A stretch of DNA of 64,000 bases from Paludibacter sp. 47-17 (GTDB lineage Bacteria; Bacteroidota; Bacteroidia; Bacteroidales; Paludibacteraceae), in the NCBI GenBank assembly GCA_001898935.1, contig MKVT01000020.1, forward strand, positions 124,001 to 188,000, read 5' to 3'. The translations under genes and the position numbers were made by a program. The notes under the pieces were generated by a model. It ran no database searches. It was not told the origin of the DNA and saw only the letters and a list, made by a program, of their open reading frames with translations. This document shows positions 8,794 to 18,947 of this stretch, piece by piece; the first letter of the stretch is position 1, and every line of letters begins with the position of its first letter.

Positions 8794-10155
8794 ATGAAAA
8801 AAAACTATTTTTTGTTAGTTGGGCTTGTAATGGCCTTGCTGTTTACTGCATGTGACCCGGCGGATATCGATTCCGGTAATCCGTTCGACACCCTGACCGC
8901 AAGCTCTAATGAACTACGTGATAAGATTGTTGTAATAAGCGATTTGCACCTGGGGAGCGATTTGTCGTATTCCGAAACGGTAAAACACCTGAAAAGGCTG
9001 GAACAGTTCCTGAATGAGGTGCGTTCGTCGAACACAGTAAAAGAGCTGGTAATTGCCGGCGATATGCTCGACGACTGGTATGTGCCTACCCGTATCGATA
9101 CCTATGGTGGCGGTTCGCAGGCCGATTTCGTACGTAAATCGGTGAAAGCCAATCAGGGGGTTTATGATGTGTTGAACGGGATTATCGGCGATAAAAAGAT
9201 TAAACTGACCTATATTCCCGGTAATCACGATATGGGTTTCACAGCCGAAAATGTGAATATTGCTCTGCCTGGCGTGAATCAGGCACGCGATGCGGGCGAC
9301 AAGTTTGGCGTGGGTGTGTACCACCCCGACGGCTATCCCCAGATTGCGATAGAGCACGGTCATCGCTACGATTTTTTCTGTGCCTTAACTCCCGGAGCCA
9401 ATGAGGCCGAAGCGCCGGGCTCACTGCTGCCTCCGGGCTATTTTTTCGCCCGTATTGCAGCTAATTCCTTTACCGACCCTACCACCAAAGAGGCGTCTTC
9501 CAAAGTGCCTGCGATCCACTTGAACGATTCCACTAACCCTGAACAATACAGCAAATACATCTATTACACGCTTTGGAAACATGTAATCGAAGAAGTGATC
9601 TATGTGAAAGATAATTTCAGCGATCCGATTTTTACTACCCACATCGGGAATTATACGAAAACCTATGCTATCAACGATATTTTACCCCGTAACAATGCGA
9701 CCGACGGAAGTATTCAGATAAACCTGTACAACGGCTTGTTCACCCAGGCCAATTGGGATGCCCGCCAGCAGTACAACAATGTGAAGGTGCTCAACGAAAT
9801 CAATAAATCGATTGTGGGAAGCCTGAAAACCGAATTTATCGACGAGCAGGCCAACACACAATACTTTCAGAATGCTGAGTCGAACGTTCGACTGGTGGTG
9901 TTTGGCCATACCCACGAGCCCATGATTAAAACCTATTCCAACCAGGCAGGCGATCCTTGCCTATATGTGAATTCGGGAACCTGGGAAGATCAGAAGACAC
10001 GCGACAAAACAGCTGCGATCGAGCAGGATACCCTGAAAATGCACTTTGTAACGATCGCACCCGTACAATCGAACAAGAAAAAACTAAACGTAGGCTTGTA
10101 CCAATACAAGTATGGAAAACATACCTTGATAACATCAGAAGAATTAGATCTGTAA
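8794..10155 (+). CDS. Calcineurin-like metallophosphoesterase, lipoprotein
   Basis: A lipoprotein (cysteine 20 in LFTACDPAD) of 453 residues with all metallophosphoesterase metal-binding blocks: D50 and H52 in ISDLHLG, G89-D90 in IAGDMLDD, the GNHD at 143-146, EHGH near 189 and GHTHEP near 370. Such enzymes hydrolyse phosphomono- or diesters, including nucleotides, at the cell surface or in the periplasm. An insert of about 120 residues between the GNHD and GHTH blocks is larger than in compact family members. It is monocistronic, between a divergent AraC regulator and a strong terminator. It could belong to the phosphate response, but its promoter shows only weak similarity to the repeats found at 25-36 kb. 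Confidence 0.85.
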   Translation: MKKNYFLLVGLVMALLFTACDPADIDSGNPFDTLTASSNELRDKIVVISDLHLGSDLSYSETVKHLKRLEQFLNEVRSSNTVKELVIAGDMLDDWYVPTRIDTYGGGSQADFVRKSVKANQGVYDVLNGIIGDKKIKLTYIPGNHDMGFTAENVNIALPGVNQARDAGDKFGVGVYHPDGYPQIAIEHGHRYDFFCALTPGANEAEAPGSLLPPGYFFARIAANSFTDPTTKEASSKVPAIHLNDSTNPEQYSKYIYYTLWKHVIEEVIYVKDNFSDPIFTTHIGNYTKTYAINDILPRNNATDGSIQINLYNGLFTQANWDARQQYNNVKVLNEINKSIVGSLKTEFIDEQANTQYFQNAESNVRLVVFGHTHEPMIKTYSNQAGDPCLYVNSGTWEDQKTRDKTAAIEQDTLKMHFVTIAPVQSNKKKLNVGLYQYKYGKHTLITSEELDL

Positions 10156-10163
10156 AATGCGAG

Positions 10164-10197
10164 ACGCCCCGGAGACATCAGTCCCGGGGCGTTTTTA
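10164..10197 (+). terminator. Terminator after the phosphoesterase gene
   Basis: ACGCCCCGG and CCGGGGCGT form a 9-base GC-rich stem around an 11-base loop, followed by TTTTT on the plus strand. The convergent ibrB gene ends at 10245, so the hairpin may also serve it. Confidence 0.85.
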
Positions 10198-10244
10198 GGT
10201 TGGCGACTGTTGCTTTTGGAGTAAGTTCACGGATATTCACCGGT

Positions 10245-10763
10245 TTACTCTTCGGCGATACTAAAGTCTTTATCTGCAAATAAAGCTGCCAATCCCGATA
10301 TTTGTTTGAGGCGCAACAATTCGTCTTTGTCCATTCCAAGGTTTCGTCGTATCCAGGAGTCAGACATGCCCAAACGGACGAGTTCGCCCACGAGGTTGGT
10401 CATAAGTTCGATCTGGTGGGTGCCGCGTGCCCGGTTGTGACGAATGGTAGAAGCCATACGGTTGGCAATGTCTTTGTTGATTACGGTGACGGGCAGCAAT
10501 CCGTTCTCCCTTTCGTAAATCCGGTGAGAAGAAAGCATTACCTGGTAGCGATGATACCCGTCCACCAGCTCGTATATATCTTCCTCTTTGATATAGTAGC
10601 ATACGCATGGCATCGTGTATCCGTCCTCCCAGATGGAAAGCTCCAGCAGTTTCATCTCGGGCGGCATTGTTACATTGGGATTGTATGCGTTGGCCCGTAC
10701 TTTTTCCACAGGCACAGCGATAACAGTGTAAACAGGGCTGATATAAGTTGGGTTGTTTTTCAT
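10245..10763 (-). CDS. ibrB: ParB/Srx-like nucleotide-binding protein, IbrB-like
   Basis: A 172-residue stand-alone ParB-like domain. VDGYHRY (67-73) matches the DGxHR-type nucleotide-binding motif of the ParB/sulfiredoxin fold, and TIRHNRARGTHQ (106-117) takes the place of the second ParB box. A helix-turn-helix-like segment follows at about 130-157 (GMSDSWIRRNLGMDKDELLR). It lacks the dimerisation tail of chromosomal ParB and has no ParA partner, so it is not a partition protein. It overlaps the PAPS-reductase-like gene by four bases (ATGA). The pair matches IbrA/IbrB, known in some E. coli as activators of the eib genes; a role in DNA modification, nucleotide sensing or regulation is inference. 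The symbol is given by similarity only. Confidence 0.75.
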   Translation of the reverse strand: MKNNPTYISPVYTVIAVPVEKVRANAYNPNVTMPPEMKLLELSIWEDGYTMPCVCYYIKEEDIYELVDGYHRYQVMLSSHRIYERENGLLPVTVINKDIANRMASTIRHNRARGTHQIELMTNLVGELVRLGMSDSWIRRNLGMDKDELLRLKQISGLAALFADKDFSIAEE

Positions 10764-12091
10764 GGTTGTTTTTTTCTCCGCTTTTGAGTCTCCAAATACG
10801 AGCTATATTCGTCCATTATCTTTTTACGCCGTTCTTGTTCCCGCTTGCCGGGAGTAAAACCCATGTATTTGCAATAATGATCGTTCTTGAGCACACAAAT
10901 GCACATGCGTTTGTAGGTGGGCAATTCCCTGAATTCCGGTAGATCGATATCGTCCATATAATCCATCATTACAGGCATCTTGTCGGTGTTGTAATTGCTC
11001 GTACTGCTTACGTGCAGTTCGATTTCTTTTTCCCGCAGTTTCCTGATCGTATCTGTACTCAGACAACCCCCTTTGGTTTTCCAGAACCGTTTGCTGACGG
11101 AAAGCACCCGCAGATAATTTTCACGCGTTTCTTTCGGCAAGGTGTCGAGCAGGAAGTACAGATACTGTTTCCATGTCATTCCTTCCGGTAATCTGGCGCT
11201 ACGCCATCCCATGGCCGAAGTATGACCGTAAATACCGGCAAAGTTGACTCCATTGACACGACACAGCATCTTGCCCCACATGTCGGGGTCGATCGCACGA
11301 TAAAGGTGCAGGGACGAAATGGCCTGCGAAATGAACGGACTGGCCACCCGTTGTTTGTTCAAAGGGACGCCGGCTTGGTGGTACAGATCGTACAAACGAT
11401 TGTAATCCCATCCGAACCGCCCGTTCGCAATCCAGATGTCGGTTGTTTTCCAGTCGTATATCGGATAAATATTGTAGATGCCTTCTCCTGTTTCATGAAT
11501 CCATTGTGCACGCCGTAAGGGCATGTGACGGTCTGTGGGATGATAAATCAACCTCCATCTGTTAAAGCTTTCTTGAGTGCGAATTCCTATCAGACAAGCT
11601 ATACGGCGCACTTTTTTCTTGAAGCGGAGCCAGTGGGCAAAATATTGTTGAAACTCGTAATCCCATAGTTGGGTGGTGTAGAAGTTGAAATCTTCCGCGT
11701 TAAGACATTCGGTGGGCATCGGTCTCACCCAGTCGGGAATCTTGGGATCCCAGGGTCGCCAAAAGCGCTGATACATCGAGGTCGAGGAGGGAACCTTGAA
11801 GGGAACGCAACAACGGTAAACCTCAAGTAAATCGCGATTGGAAGCTAAGGTGCGATCGATGTATTCGGTTGTCAGCGCATATTGTATTTCGTAATCGAGA
11901 TGGAATACACCCAATTTCGTACCTGTGTTTTTGTGTTGTCGCAGGAAGTCGATGCAGGCGTTCAGAACGATGCTGCTGTCTTTTCCTCCCGAAAAAGCTA
12001 CATAGACATAGTCATACGCGGAAAAAACGGCCGCTATTCTTTCCTGAAGCGCCTGATATACGTTCTTTCGTGTCTCAGTTATTTGCCCCAT
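10760..12091 (-). CDS. ibrA: PAPS-reductase-like ATP pyrophosphatase, IbrA-like (DUF3440)
   Basis: A 443-residue protein of the N-type ATP pyrophosphatase fold. The PP-loop FSGGKDSS is at 33-40, LIGIRTQES at 168-175, and YPIYDWKTTDIW at 209-220 resembles the substrate-side loop of PAPS reductases. DUF3440 proteins add the long C-terminal helical part seen here from about 260. Sequence cysteines do not form the single catalytic cysteine tail of sulfate-assimilation CysH, and no other sulfur-assimilation gene is near, so a role in cysteine synthesis is unlikely. It resembles DndC/SspD-type enzymes in fold class only. The start has a strong GGAGGG eight bases upstream, unusual in this genome, which may mark recent acquisition. 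It lies between the GNAT-like gene (17-base gap) and ibrB (4-base overlap). Confidence 0.8.
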   Translation of the reverse strand: MGQITETRKNVYQALQERIAAVFSAYDYVYVAFSGGKDSSIVLNACIDFLRQHKNTGTKLGVFHLDYEIQYALTTEYIDRTLASNRDLLEVYRCCVPFKVPSSTSMYQRFWRPWDPKIPDWVRPMPTECLNAEDFNFYTTQLWDYEFQQYFAHWLRFKKKVRRIACLIGIRTQESFNRWRLIYHPTDRHMPLRRAQWIHETGEGIYNIYPIYDWKTTDIWIANGRFGWDYNRLYDLYHQAGVPLNKQRVASPFISQAISSLHLYRAIDPDMWGKMLCRVNGVNFAGIYGHTSAMGWRSARLPEGMTWKQYLYFLLDTLPKETRENYLRVLSVSKRFWKTKGGCLSTDTIRKLREKEIELHVSSTSNYNTDKMPVMMDYMDDIDLPEFRELPTYKRMCICVLKNDHYCKYMGFTPGKREQERRKKIMDEYSSYLETQKRRKKQP

Positions 12092-12108
12092 TACTGCTTC
12101 CCTCCGGT

Positions 12109-12519
12109 TTATGCCAATTCCATTTTGACGTAAATTTTCATAGTACGAACAACTGAAAAGCCTGCTTTTTCAAAAGTCTCCTGATCCCTCTTTTGTACAA
12201 TCGCAGACACACGTCCCTGCGATTGGTATTCAGGCAGTATCGCTTCCAGTAATTCCCGGAGCAGTTCTCCGCGCTCCGTGCCCGAAGGAGCATAATAATT
12301 GTCGATTTTGAAGTAAGCTATGTCTTTGTGTTCTAGAGGTATAAATGCTCTCAGCTGTTTGTTTTCCAATAGTACATACCAATAGTGACGGTTCGACGTT
12401 TTATAGGGATAGTTGTTGTTCTGACGCAGGGCGGAAACACTCATAACCAATGGAGCTACGAGCGTATATAATTCGGAGGATTGCCCTTTGATTTTCATGA
12501 TCTGACGCATCTCTTTCAT
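12109..12519 (-). CDS. GNAT-like protein, first gene of the ibr cassette
   Basis: A 136-residue protein with the strand-helix pattern of a compact GNAT acetyltransferase: a central beta pair (HYWYVLLENKQLRAFIPLE), a helix over GELLRELLEAILPEY, and the C-terminal FEKAGFSVVRTMKIYVKM in the position of the GNAT ending. The usual acetyl-CoA loop R/QxxGxG/A is not clear, so activity is doubtful. Alternative starts lie at codons 4 and 8. It is 17 bases upstream of ibrA on the same strand and shares its promoter, so it belongs to the cassette, but its role there is unknown. Confidence 0.65.
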   Translation of the reverse strand: MKEMRQIMKIKGQSSELYTLVAPLVMSVSALRQNNNYPYKTSNRHYWYVLLENKQLRAFIPLEHKDIAYFKIDNYYAPSGTERGELLRELLEAILPEYQSQGRVSAIVQKRDQETFEKAGFSVVRTMKIYVKMELA

Positions 12520-12584
12520 ATTTAATCATGCATGTGAGAACCCTGTATAAGGCCAGGCAGGTTGGTGTTCTACAATAATTGCTA

Positions 12585-12592
12585 CAAAGGTA
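12585..12592 (-). promoter_or_regulatory. -7 element of the GNAT-ibrA-ibrB cassette
   Basis: TACCTTTG on the minus strand matches TAnnTTTG, 65 bases before the GNAT start. No clear TTG stands 19-20 bases upstream; the region there is a run of A and T. Confidence 0.55.
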
Positions 12593-12819
12593 TCTTTTCG
12601 ACTTCAAAAAAACACTTAAAAAAGTTTTCTATTGTTTAATAACTTCTTGCCGGGAGGCAGGAGATTTAGGGGGAAAATGCCTGCAATGGACTTGCAGGAC
12701 ATAATCCCCTTTATTTCGACAGGTCTGTTGGTTATAGCTTGATAATGAGCCGTTAGCCGGTCGCTGTTGCGCCTGAAATGAAAGGCTGATCCGGCGTCCG
12801 GAGCATTAAAATCAGATTC
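12593..12819. other. Intergenic stretch between the ibr cassette and katG
   Basis: Together with 12520-12592 this makes about 300 bases without a gene. It holds one 7-base perfect hairpin (CCTGCAA/TTGCAGG, 12680-12698) without a T-tract, and a weak TCCGG/CCGGA hairpin near 12791-12803 that could end katG transcription. I see no small ORF worth calling. Confidence 0.5.
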
Positions 12820-15009
<2,190 letters not shown>

Positions 15010-15040
15010 TTAATTGAATCGAAGGTCGGTTGAAGACCCT

Positions 15041-15070
15041 CAAATATACGGATATTATTTGTTGATCCAA
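15041..15070 (-). promoter_or_regulatory. katG promoter with overlapping inverted repeat
   Basis: On the minus strand TTG (15068-15070), a 19-base spacer and TATATTTG (15041-15048) fit the Bacteroidota consensus very well; the leader would be about 45 bases. CAAATA and TATTTG form inverted arms with a 9-base centre at 15041-15061, covering the -7 element. Such a site could bind PerR or another dimeric repressor. Confidence 0.75.
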
Positions 15071-15139
15071 CTATGTAATTGTATTTTTTTATGCGCAGAA
15101 AGTAAGGCCGGTTAGTAGATCATGTTCCTGAATTTTCAT

Positions 15140-15147
15140 TATCTTTG
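15140..15147 (+). promoter_or_regulatory. -7 element TATCTTTG deciding the start of the CNNM gene
   Basis: TATCTTTG lies inside the first codons of the longest reading frame (ATG 15122). If it is the promoter, transcription starts near 15153 and ATG 15122 is not in the mRNA, which favours TTG 15167 as the start. Confidence 0.55.
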
Positions 15148-15166
15148 CCGCAAAAACAAATTTCCG

Positions 15167-16441
15167 TTGGAACTATTTATTATCATCGGTCTTATCGTGT
15201 TGAACGGCATTTTCTCGATGTCGGAGATGTCGTTGGTTTCATCTCGCAAATACAAGCTCGAAACATTGCGCAAGCGAGGCCGGAAAGGCGCCCGGACCGC
15301 CCTGGAACTATCCGAAAATCCAACCCGGTTTTTATCGACCGTACAAATCGGAATCACCCTCATCGGGATTCTGCTCGGGGTGTACAGCGGCGAGAAGCTG
15401 GCCGACGACGTACAGGGCTTCCTGCTCGGCCTGGGAGTGGGTACAGCCTATGTTCACGACCTGGCTGTGGGTGTTATCGTAGTCATTACTACTTATTTGT
15501 CGATCGTGCTGGGCGAATTGTTCCCTAAACGGCTGGGGATGACCTTTCCCGAACCGATTGCAATGGCACTGGCCCGGCCGATGAAAATATTGTCCTTTTT
15601 AACCTCCCCTTTTGTTTGGCTGCTGACGGTTTCCAACAACCTGCTGGCGAAGCTTTTCGGGGTTAACAGTTCGGTCGAAAGCCGGGTCTCGGAAGAGGAA
15701 ATTAAATCGATTATCCGCGAAAGCGCCGAAGGGGGCGAAATTCAGGATATCGAACAGGATATTGTTGAACGGGTGTTCGAGTTCGGCGACCGGCGGGTGA
15801 ACTCGCTGATAACGCATAAAAGCGATCTGGTGTTTTTCAATGAGACCGACGATTGGGATACCATTCGCCGGAAAATATCCACGGAAAAACATTCGGCATA
15901 TCCGGTTTGCAAGAACAACGACGTGGATCAGGTGATCGGAATCGTATTACTCAAAGATTTGTTTGATCCGATGGGCGACACCGGTTTTAAACTCAGCAAT
16001 TATATCCGTCAGCCGCTTTATCTTTCCGAAGGTACCTTTGCTTACAAGTTGCTCGAACGTTTCAAAAAAGAGGGTGTGCACTATGCGGTGGTGGTCGACG
16101 AATACGGTTCGACCCAGGGATTCGTGACGATGGACGATGTGGTGGATGCCCTTATTGGCGATGTGACCGAGAATAATCAGCATGAATACCGCATCACGCC
16201 TCGCGACGAAACCAGCTGGTTTGCCGACGGACAGTTTCCCTTTGTTGAGTTCCTTCATTATTTTGATATTGAGCCTCCCGCCGATCTCGAAGGAGAGTTC
16301 GTAACCCTGGCGGGTTATTTTATACATACTACCGAGTCGCTTCCCGAAATAGGGGCCACCTTGCTGTTCGAAGGCTATCGGCTGGAGATCGTGGATAAAG
16401 ACGGGCAGCGGATCGATAAAATAATTATCACGAAATGTTAG
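15167..16441 (+). CDS. CNNM/CorC-type transporter or regulator (DUF21 plus CBS pair)
   Basis: Membrane protein of the hemolysin C/CorB family linked to magnesium or cobalt homeostasis. The longest frame starts at ATG 15122, but the family N-terminus is LELFIIIGLIVLNGIFSMSE, whose first codon is TTG 15167 (424 residues); a TAnnTTTG element lies just before it. Order of parts from TTG: DUF21 transmembrane domain about 1-170, with a GELFPKRLGMTFPEP block; a CBS pair about 200-325 (DDWDTIRRKI and YGSTQGFVTMDDVVDALIG); and a CorC_HlyC domain about 340-424. The last 7 bases overlap the antiporter gene, so the pair is translationally coupled. Cation specificity is not readable. Confidence 0.85.
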   Translation: MELFIIIGLIVLNGIFSMSEMSLVSSRKYKLETLRKRGRKGARTALELSENPTRFLSTVQIGITLIGILLGVYSGEKLADDVQGFLLGLGVGTAYVHDLAVGVIVVITTYLSIVLGELFPKRLGMTFPEPIAMALARPMKILSFLTSPFVWLLTVSNNLLAKLFGVNSSVESRVSEEEIKSIIRESAEGGEIQDIEQDIVERVFEFGDRRVNSLITHKSDLVFFNETDDWDTIRRKISTEKHSAYPVCKNNDVDQVIGIVLLKDLFDPMGDTGFKLSNYIRQPLYLSEGTFAYKLLERFKKEGVHYAVVVDEYGSTQGFVTMDDVVDALIGDVTENNQHEYRITPRDETSWFADGQFPFVEFLHYFDIEPPADLEGEFVTLAGYFIHTTESLPEIGATLLFEGYRLEIVDKDGQRIDKIIITKC

Positions 16442-17706
16442 TAAGTTTTGCCTACATTTTTCTTTTAGGACTTTCGCTGGGCTATGTGTTCAGTAAATTA
16501 AGGCTGCCCTCTCTGCTTGGGATGTTGCTTACGGGAATCGTGCTGGGACCGTATGTGCTGAATGCTCTTTCGCCTTCTCTGCTGTCGGTTTCGATCGAAC
16601 TAAGGCAGGTTGCGCTGGTCATTATTTTGATGCGGGCCGGACTGGCCCTGAATATTGAAGACCTGAAAAAAGTGGGCCGGCCGGCTGTTCTGATGTGTTT
16701 TGTTCCTGCTGTATTCGAAATCGGCGGTATGATGCTCATTGCCCCGCCATTGCTGGGTGTGTCGTTGCTGGACGCAGCTATACTTGGAACGGTCGTGGCT
16801 GCAGTGTCGCCGGCCATTATAGTGCCTAAAATGCTTTTTCTGATGGAAAACAAAATAGGCACCCGCAAAAGCATCCCGCAGATGATTATGGCCGGAGGCT
16901 CGGTCGACGATGTATTTGTAATTGTGCTATTTACTGTATTCACCACCCTGGCCCGGCGGGGTGAGGTTTCGGCCATGAGTTTATTTCAGATTCCGGTGGC
17001 TATTGTCACCGGACTGGCCCTGGGGGTGGGCGTCGGGTATGCCATGACGCGCTTTTTTAAAGCCTTTCATATGCGCGATTCCGTCAAAGTGCTGATTATG
17101 ATGAGCGCTGCTTTTTTATTCCTGGGGACCGAAGAGTTGCTGAAGGGCCTTGTTCCGCTGTCCGGCTTGTTGTCGGTAATGGCCATGGGAGCCACCATCC
17201 TCACCAATTATCCGGTGTTGGCGAAACGTATTTCGCCTAAATATTCCAAGCTATGGGTGGCTGCCGAAATCCTGTTGTTTGTGTTGGTAGGGGCCACCGT
17301 CGATATTCAATTTGCCGCTGCGGCCGGCCTGGCGGCTGTCGCCGTTGTGCTTTTTGCCCTGCTCTTCCGCATGGCGGGTGTGTATTTCAGCATGCTTCGC
17401 ACCCCTCTTAGCCTGAAGGAACGCCTTTTTTGCATGATTGCTTACCTGCCCAAAGCCACTGTACAGGCTGCTATAGGCTCACTGCCGCTGGCAATGGGTT
17501 TACCCGCCGGGAAAATTATCCTTACCGTTGCGGTGCTGGCGATATTGATCACCGCCCCGCTGGGAGCATTCGGAATCGACAAAACGTATAAGAAGTTACT
17601 GCAACAGGATGAGGAGCCCGGATCGAAGGGGACGACCATCGCGGATGGAACGGTGCCGCTTTCAACTTCCCGGATTATTCCCACCGACAATGTGGAGCAA
17701 CTCTGA
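16435..17706 (+). CDS. Cation:proton antiporter (CPA family)
   Basis: Inner-membrane antiporter, 423 residues with about 12 hydrophobic segments. GGSVDDVFVIVLF (about 158-170) has the paired acidic residues expected in the ion-binding core, and LRLPSLLGMLLTGIVLGPY near the start is the usual family opening. It probably exchanges sodium or potassium for protons. Its ATG lies inside the end of the CNNM gene (7-base overlap). The hydrophilic tail of about 35 residues (EEPGSKGTTIADGTVP) carries no known domain. The stop codon abuts the stop of the convergent acyltransferase gene with no base between them. Confidence 0.85.
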   Translation: MLVSFAYIFLLGLSLGYVFSKLRLPSLLGMLLTGIVLGPYVLNALSPSLLSVSIELRQVALVIILMRAGLALNIEDLKKVGRPAVLMCFVPAVFEIGGMMLIAPPLLGVSLLDAAILGTVVAAVSPAIIVPKMLFLMENKIGTRKSIPQMIMAGGSVDDVFVIVLFTVFTTLARRGEVSAMSLFQIPVAIVTGLALGVGVGYAMTRFFKAFHMRDSVKVLIMMSAAFLFLGTEELLKGLVPLSGLLSVMAMGATILTNYPVLAKRISPKYSKLWVAAEILLFVLVGATVDIQFAAAAGLAAVAVVLFALLFRMAGVYFSMLRTPLSLKERLFCMIAYLPKATVQAAIGSLPLAMGLPAGKIILTVAVLAILITAPLGAFGIDKTYKKLLQQDEEPGSKGTTIADGTVPLSTSRIIPTDNVEQL

Positions 17707-18831
17707 TCAGCCTTTTTTCGAAAGTACTTTTTTTGTCAGCCAGTTTCGTACGGGTACATCAAACAACCGGAAACTGGCGTAAGCCAGTACTATCGACGCT
17801 ATGAGCGCTCCAAAGGCCATCGGCAGGGCATCGGCCAGCGATACCTGGTTGTTGCCGACCCAAGCCATAAACATCAGGTTGAGCGGGAAGTGGGTGATGT
17901 AGAGCGGATAGGAAATATCGCCCAGGAATTGGCTGACGGCAATCGTTTTTTTACCTTTCAGAGTGCCGCTGGCCCCAATATATACGACCAGGGGAAAGAT
18001 AACAATAATACTGAAGGCCACGTATAATCCGTTGATCCACTGATGGTCGGTTCCTCCCAGGCGGGGTACCGAAAATACAACGGCAAGCAGAAGCGACGAC
18101 CATAAAAAGGCATTGTGGATGGTGCCCGGCTTCACGATACGCGAAAGGAGCAGGCCGGCCAGAAACGGAAACATCAGCCGGGTGAAGCCTATTTGTAACT
18201 GCAGGGAGTCGATGGACCAGCCTCCGATTACATCGCCGCGGGTAACGGCCAGGTGGGTGAGGGCGAGCGCGGCAATGGCAACAAGTACCGATAGCACCTT
18301 GGTGGATAAGTGACGGAAAATAAGCGCGTAAAGAAGGTTGGCAATGTACTCGAAGAACAGCGACCAGGCAGGACCGTTGAGCGGATGCATTTCTTCCCAG
18401 CCTCGTACGTCCATCGATTTGCTTACCGGAATCAAAGTCATCCCGATAAACATCACCAGGAGCATCCGTCCTACCGGAACATCGGGGATGCCCGGGAAGA
18501 AATGGCCGCCCTGCAGATAGAACGTGGCGCCGCCGATGAGCATTCCGATTATAATCATGGGGTGAAGCCGGATCAGCCGCCGTTTGAAAAAATTACCCAG
18601 GGTCATCTTTCCCCAACGGTCGTCGTAGGCATAGCCGATTACAAAACCCGACAGCGCGAAAAAGAAATCGACGGCCAGATAGCCGTGGTTGATGATCTGG
18701 TGGTGATTGTTGCCGAGCGAAAAGGTTTCGAGCAGGTGAAACATTACAACCATTATAGCGGCTACACCCCGTAATCCGTCGAGAATCAGGTAGTGACTTT
18801 TGGAATCGGAGAATCCGGTTGAAGTATGCAT
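17707..18831 (-). CDS. Acyltransferase 3 family membrane protein
   Basis: A 374-residue polytopic protein of the OafA/acyltransferase-3 family, which moves acetyl or other acyl groups onto exported sugars. Key features are LDGLRGVAAIMVVMFHLLE (about 17-35), with the catalytic-type histidine and preceding arginine, and VDFFFALSGFVIGYAYD (about 53-69). About ten membrane helices follow. No periplasmic SGNH domain is attached. It is a single gene with its own promoter, convergent with the antiporter, so its sugar target is unknown. Confidence 0.85.
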   Translation of the reverse strand: MHTSTGFSDSKSHYLILDGLRGVAAIMVVMFHLLETFSLGNNHHQIINHGYLAVDFFFALSGFVIGYAYDDRWGKMTLGNFFKRRLIRLHPMIIIGMLIGGATFYLQGGHFFPGIPDVPVGRMLLVMFIGMTLIPVSKSMDVRGWEEMHPLNGPAWSLFFEYIANLLYALIFRHLSTKVLSVLVAIAALALTHLAVTRGDVIGGWSIDSLQLQIGFTRLMFPFLAGLLLSRIVKPGTIHNAFLWSSLLLAVVFSVPRLGGTDHQWINGLYVAFSIIVIFPLVVYIGASGTLKGKKTIAVSQFLGDISYPLYITHFPLNLMFMAWVGNNQVSLADALPMAFGALIASIVLAYASFRLFDVPVRNWLTKKVLSKKG

Positions 18832-18859
18832 TCGGTATCGTGTTTTGTATAGTTGGTGT

Positions 18860-18890
18860 CAAAAGTACAATAATTTGCCGGATTCTCCAA
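18860..18890 (-). promoter_or_regulatory. Acyltransferase promoter
   Basis: On the minus strand TTG (18888-18890), a 20-base spacer and TACTTTTG (18860-18867) agree with the Bacteroidota consensus, 29 bases before ATG 18831. Confidence 0.7.
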
Positions 18891-18913
18891 GCACGTAAAT
18901 CGCAACCATAAAA

Positions 18914-18940
18914 AACTCCGACCATTTCCCGGTCGGAGTT
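18914..18940 (-). terminator. Terminator of the 2-oxoacid dehydrogenase operon
   Basis: AACTCCGACC and GGTCGGAGTT make a perfect 10-base stem with a 7-base loop. On the minus strand it is followed by TTT, 8 bases after the E2 stop. Confidence 0.85.
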
Positions 18941-18947
18941 GAACTGT

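Noticed and set aside
10245-10763. Chromosome or plasmid partition ParB
   Set aside because: No ParA, no parS-like repeats, no dimerisation domain; the neighbour is a PAPS-reductase-like gene.
10245-12519. Complete Dnd/Ssp phosphorothioation system
   Set aside because: Only the PP-loop and ParB-like members are present; there is no cysteine desulfurase, DndD/SspC-type ATPase or restriction gene nearby.
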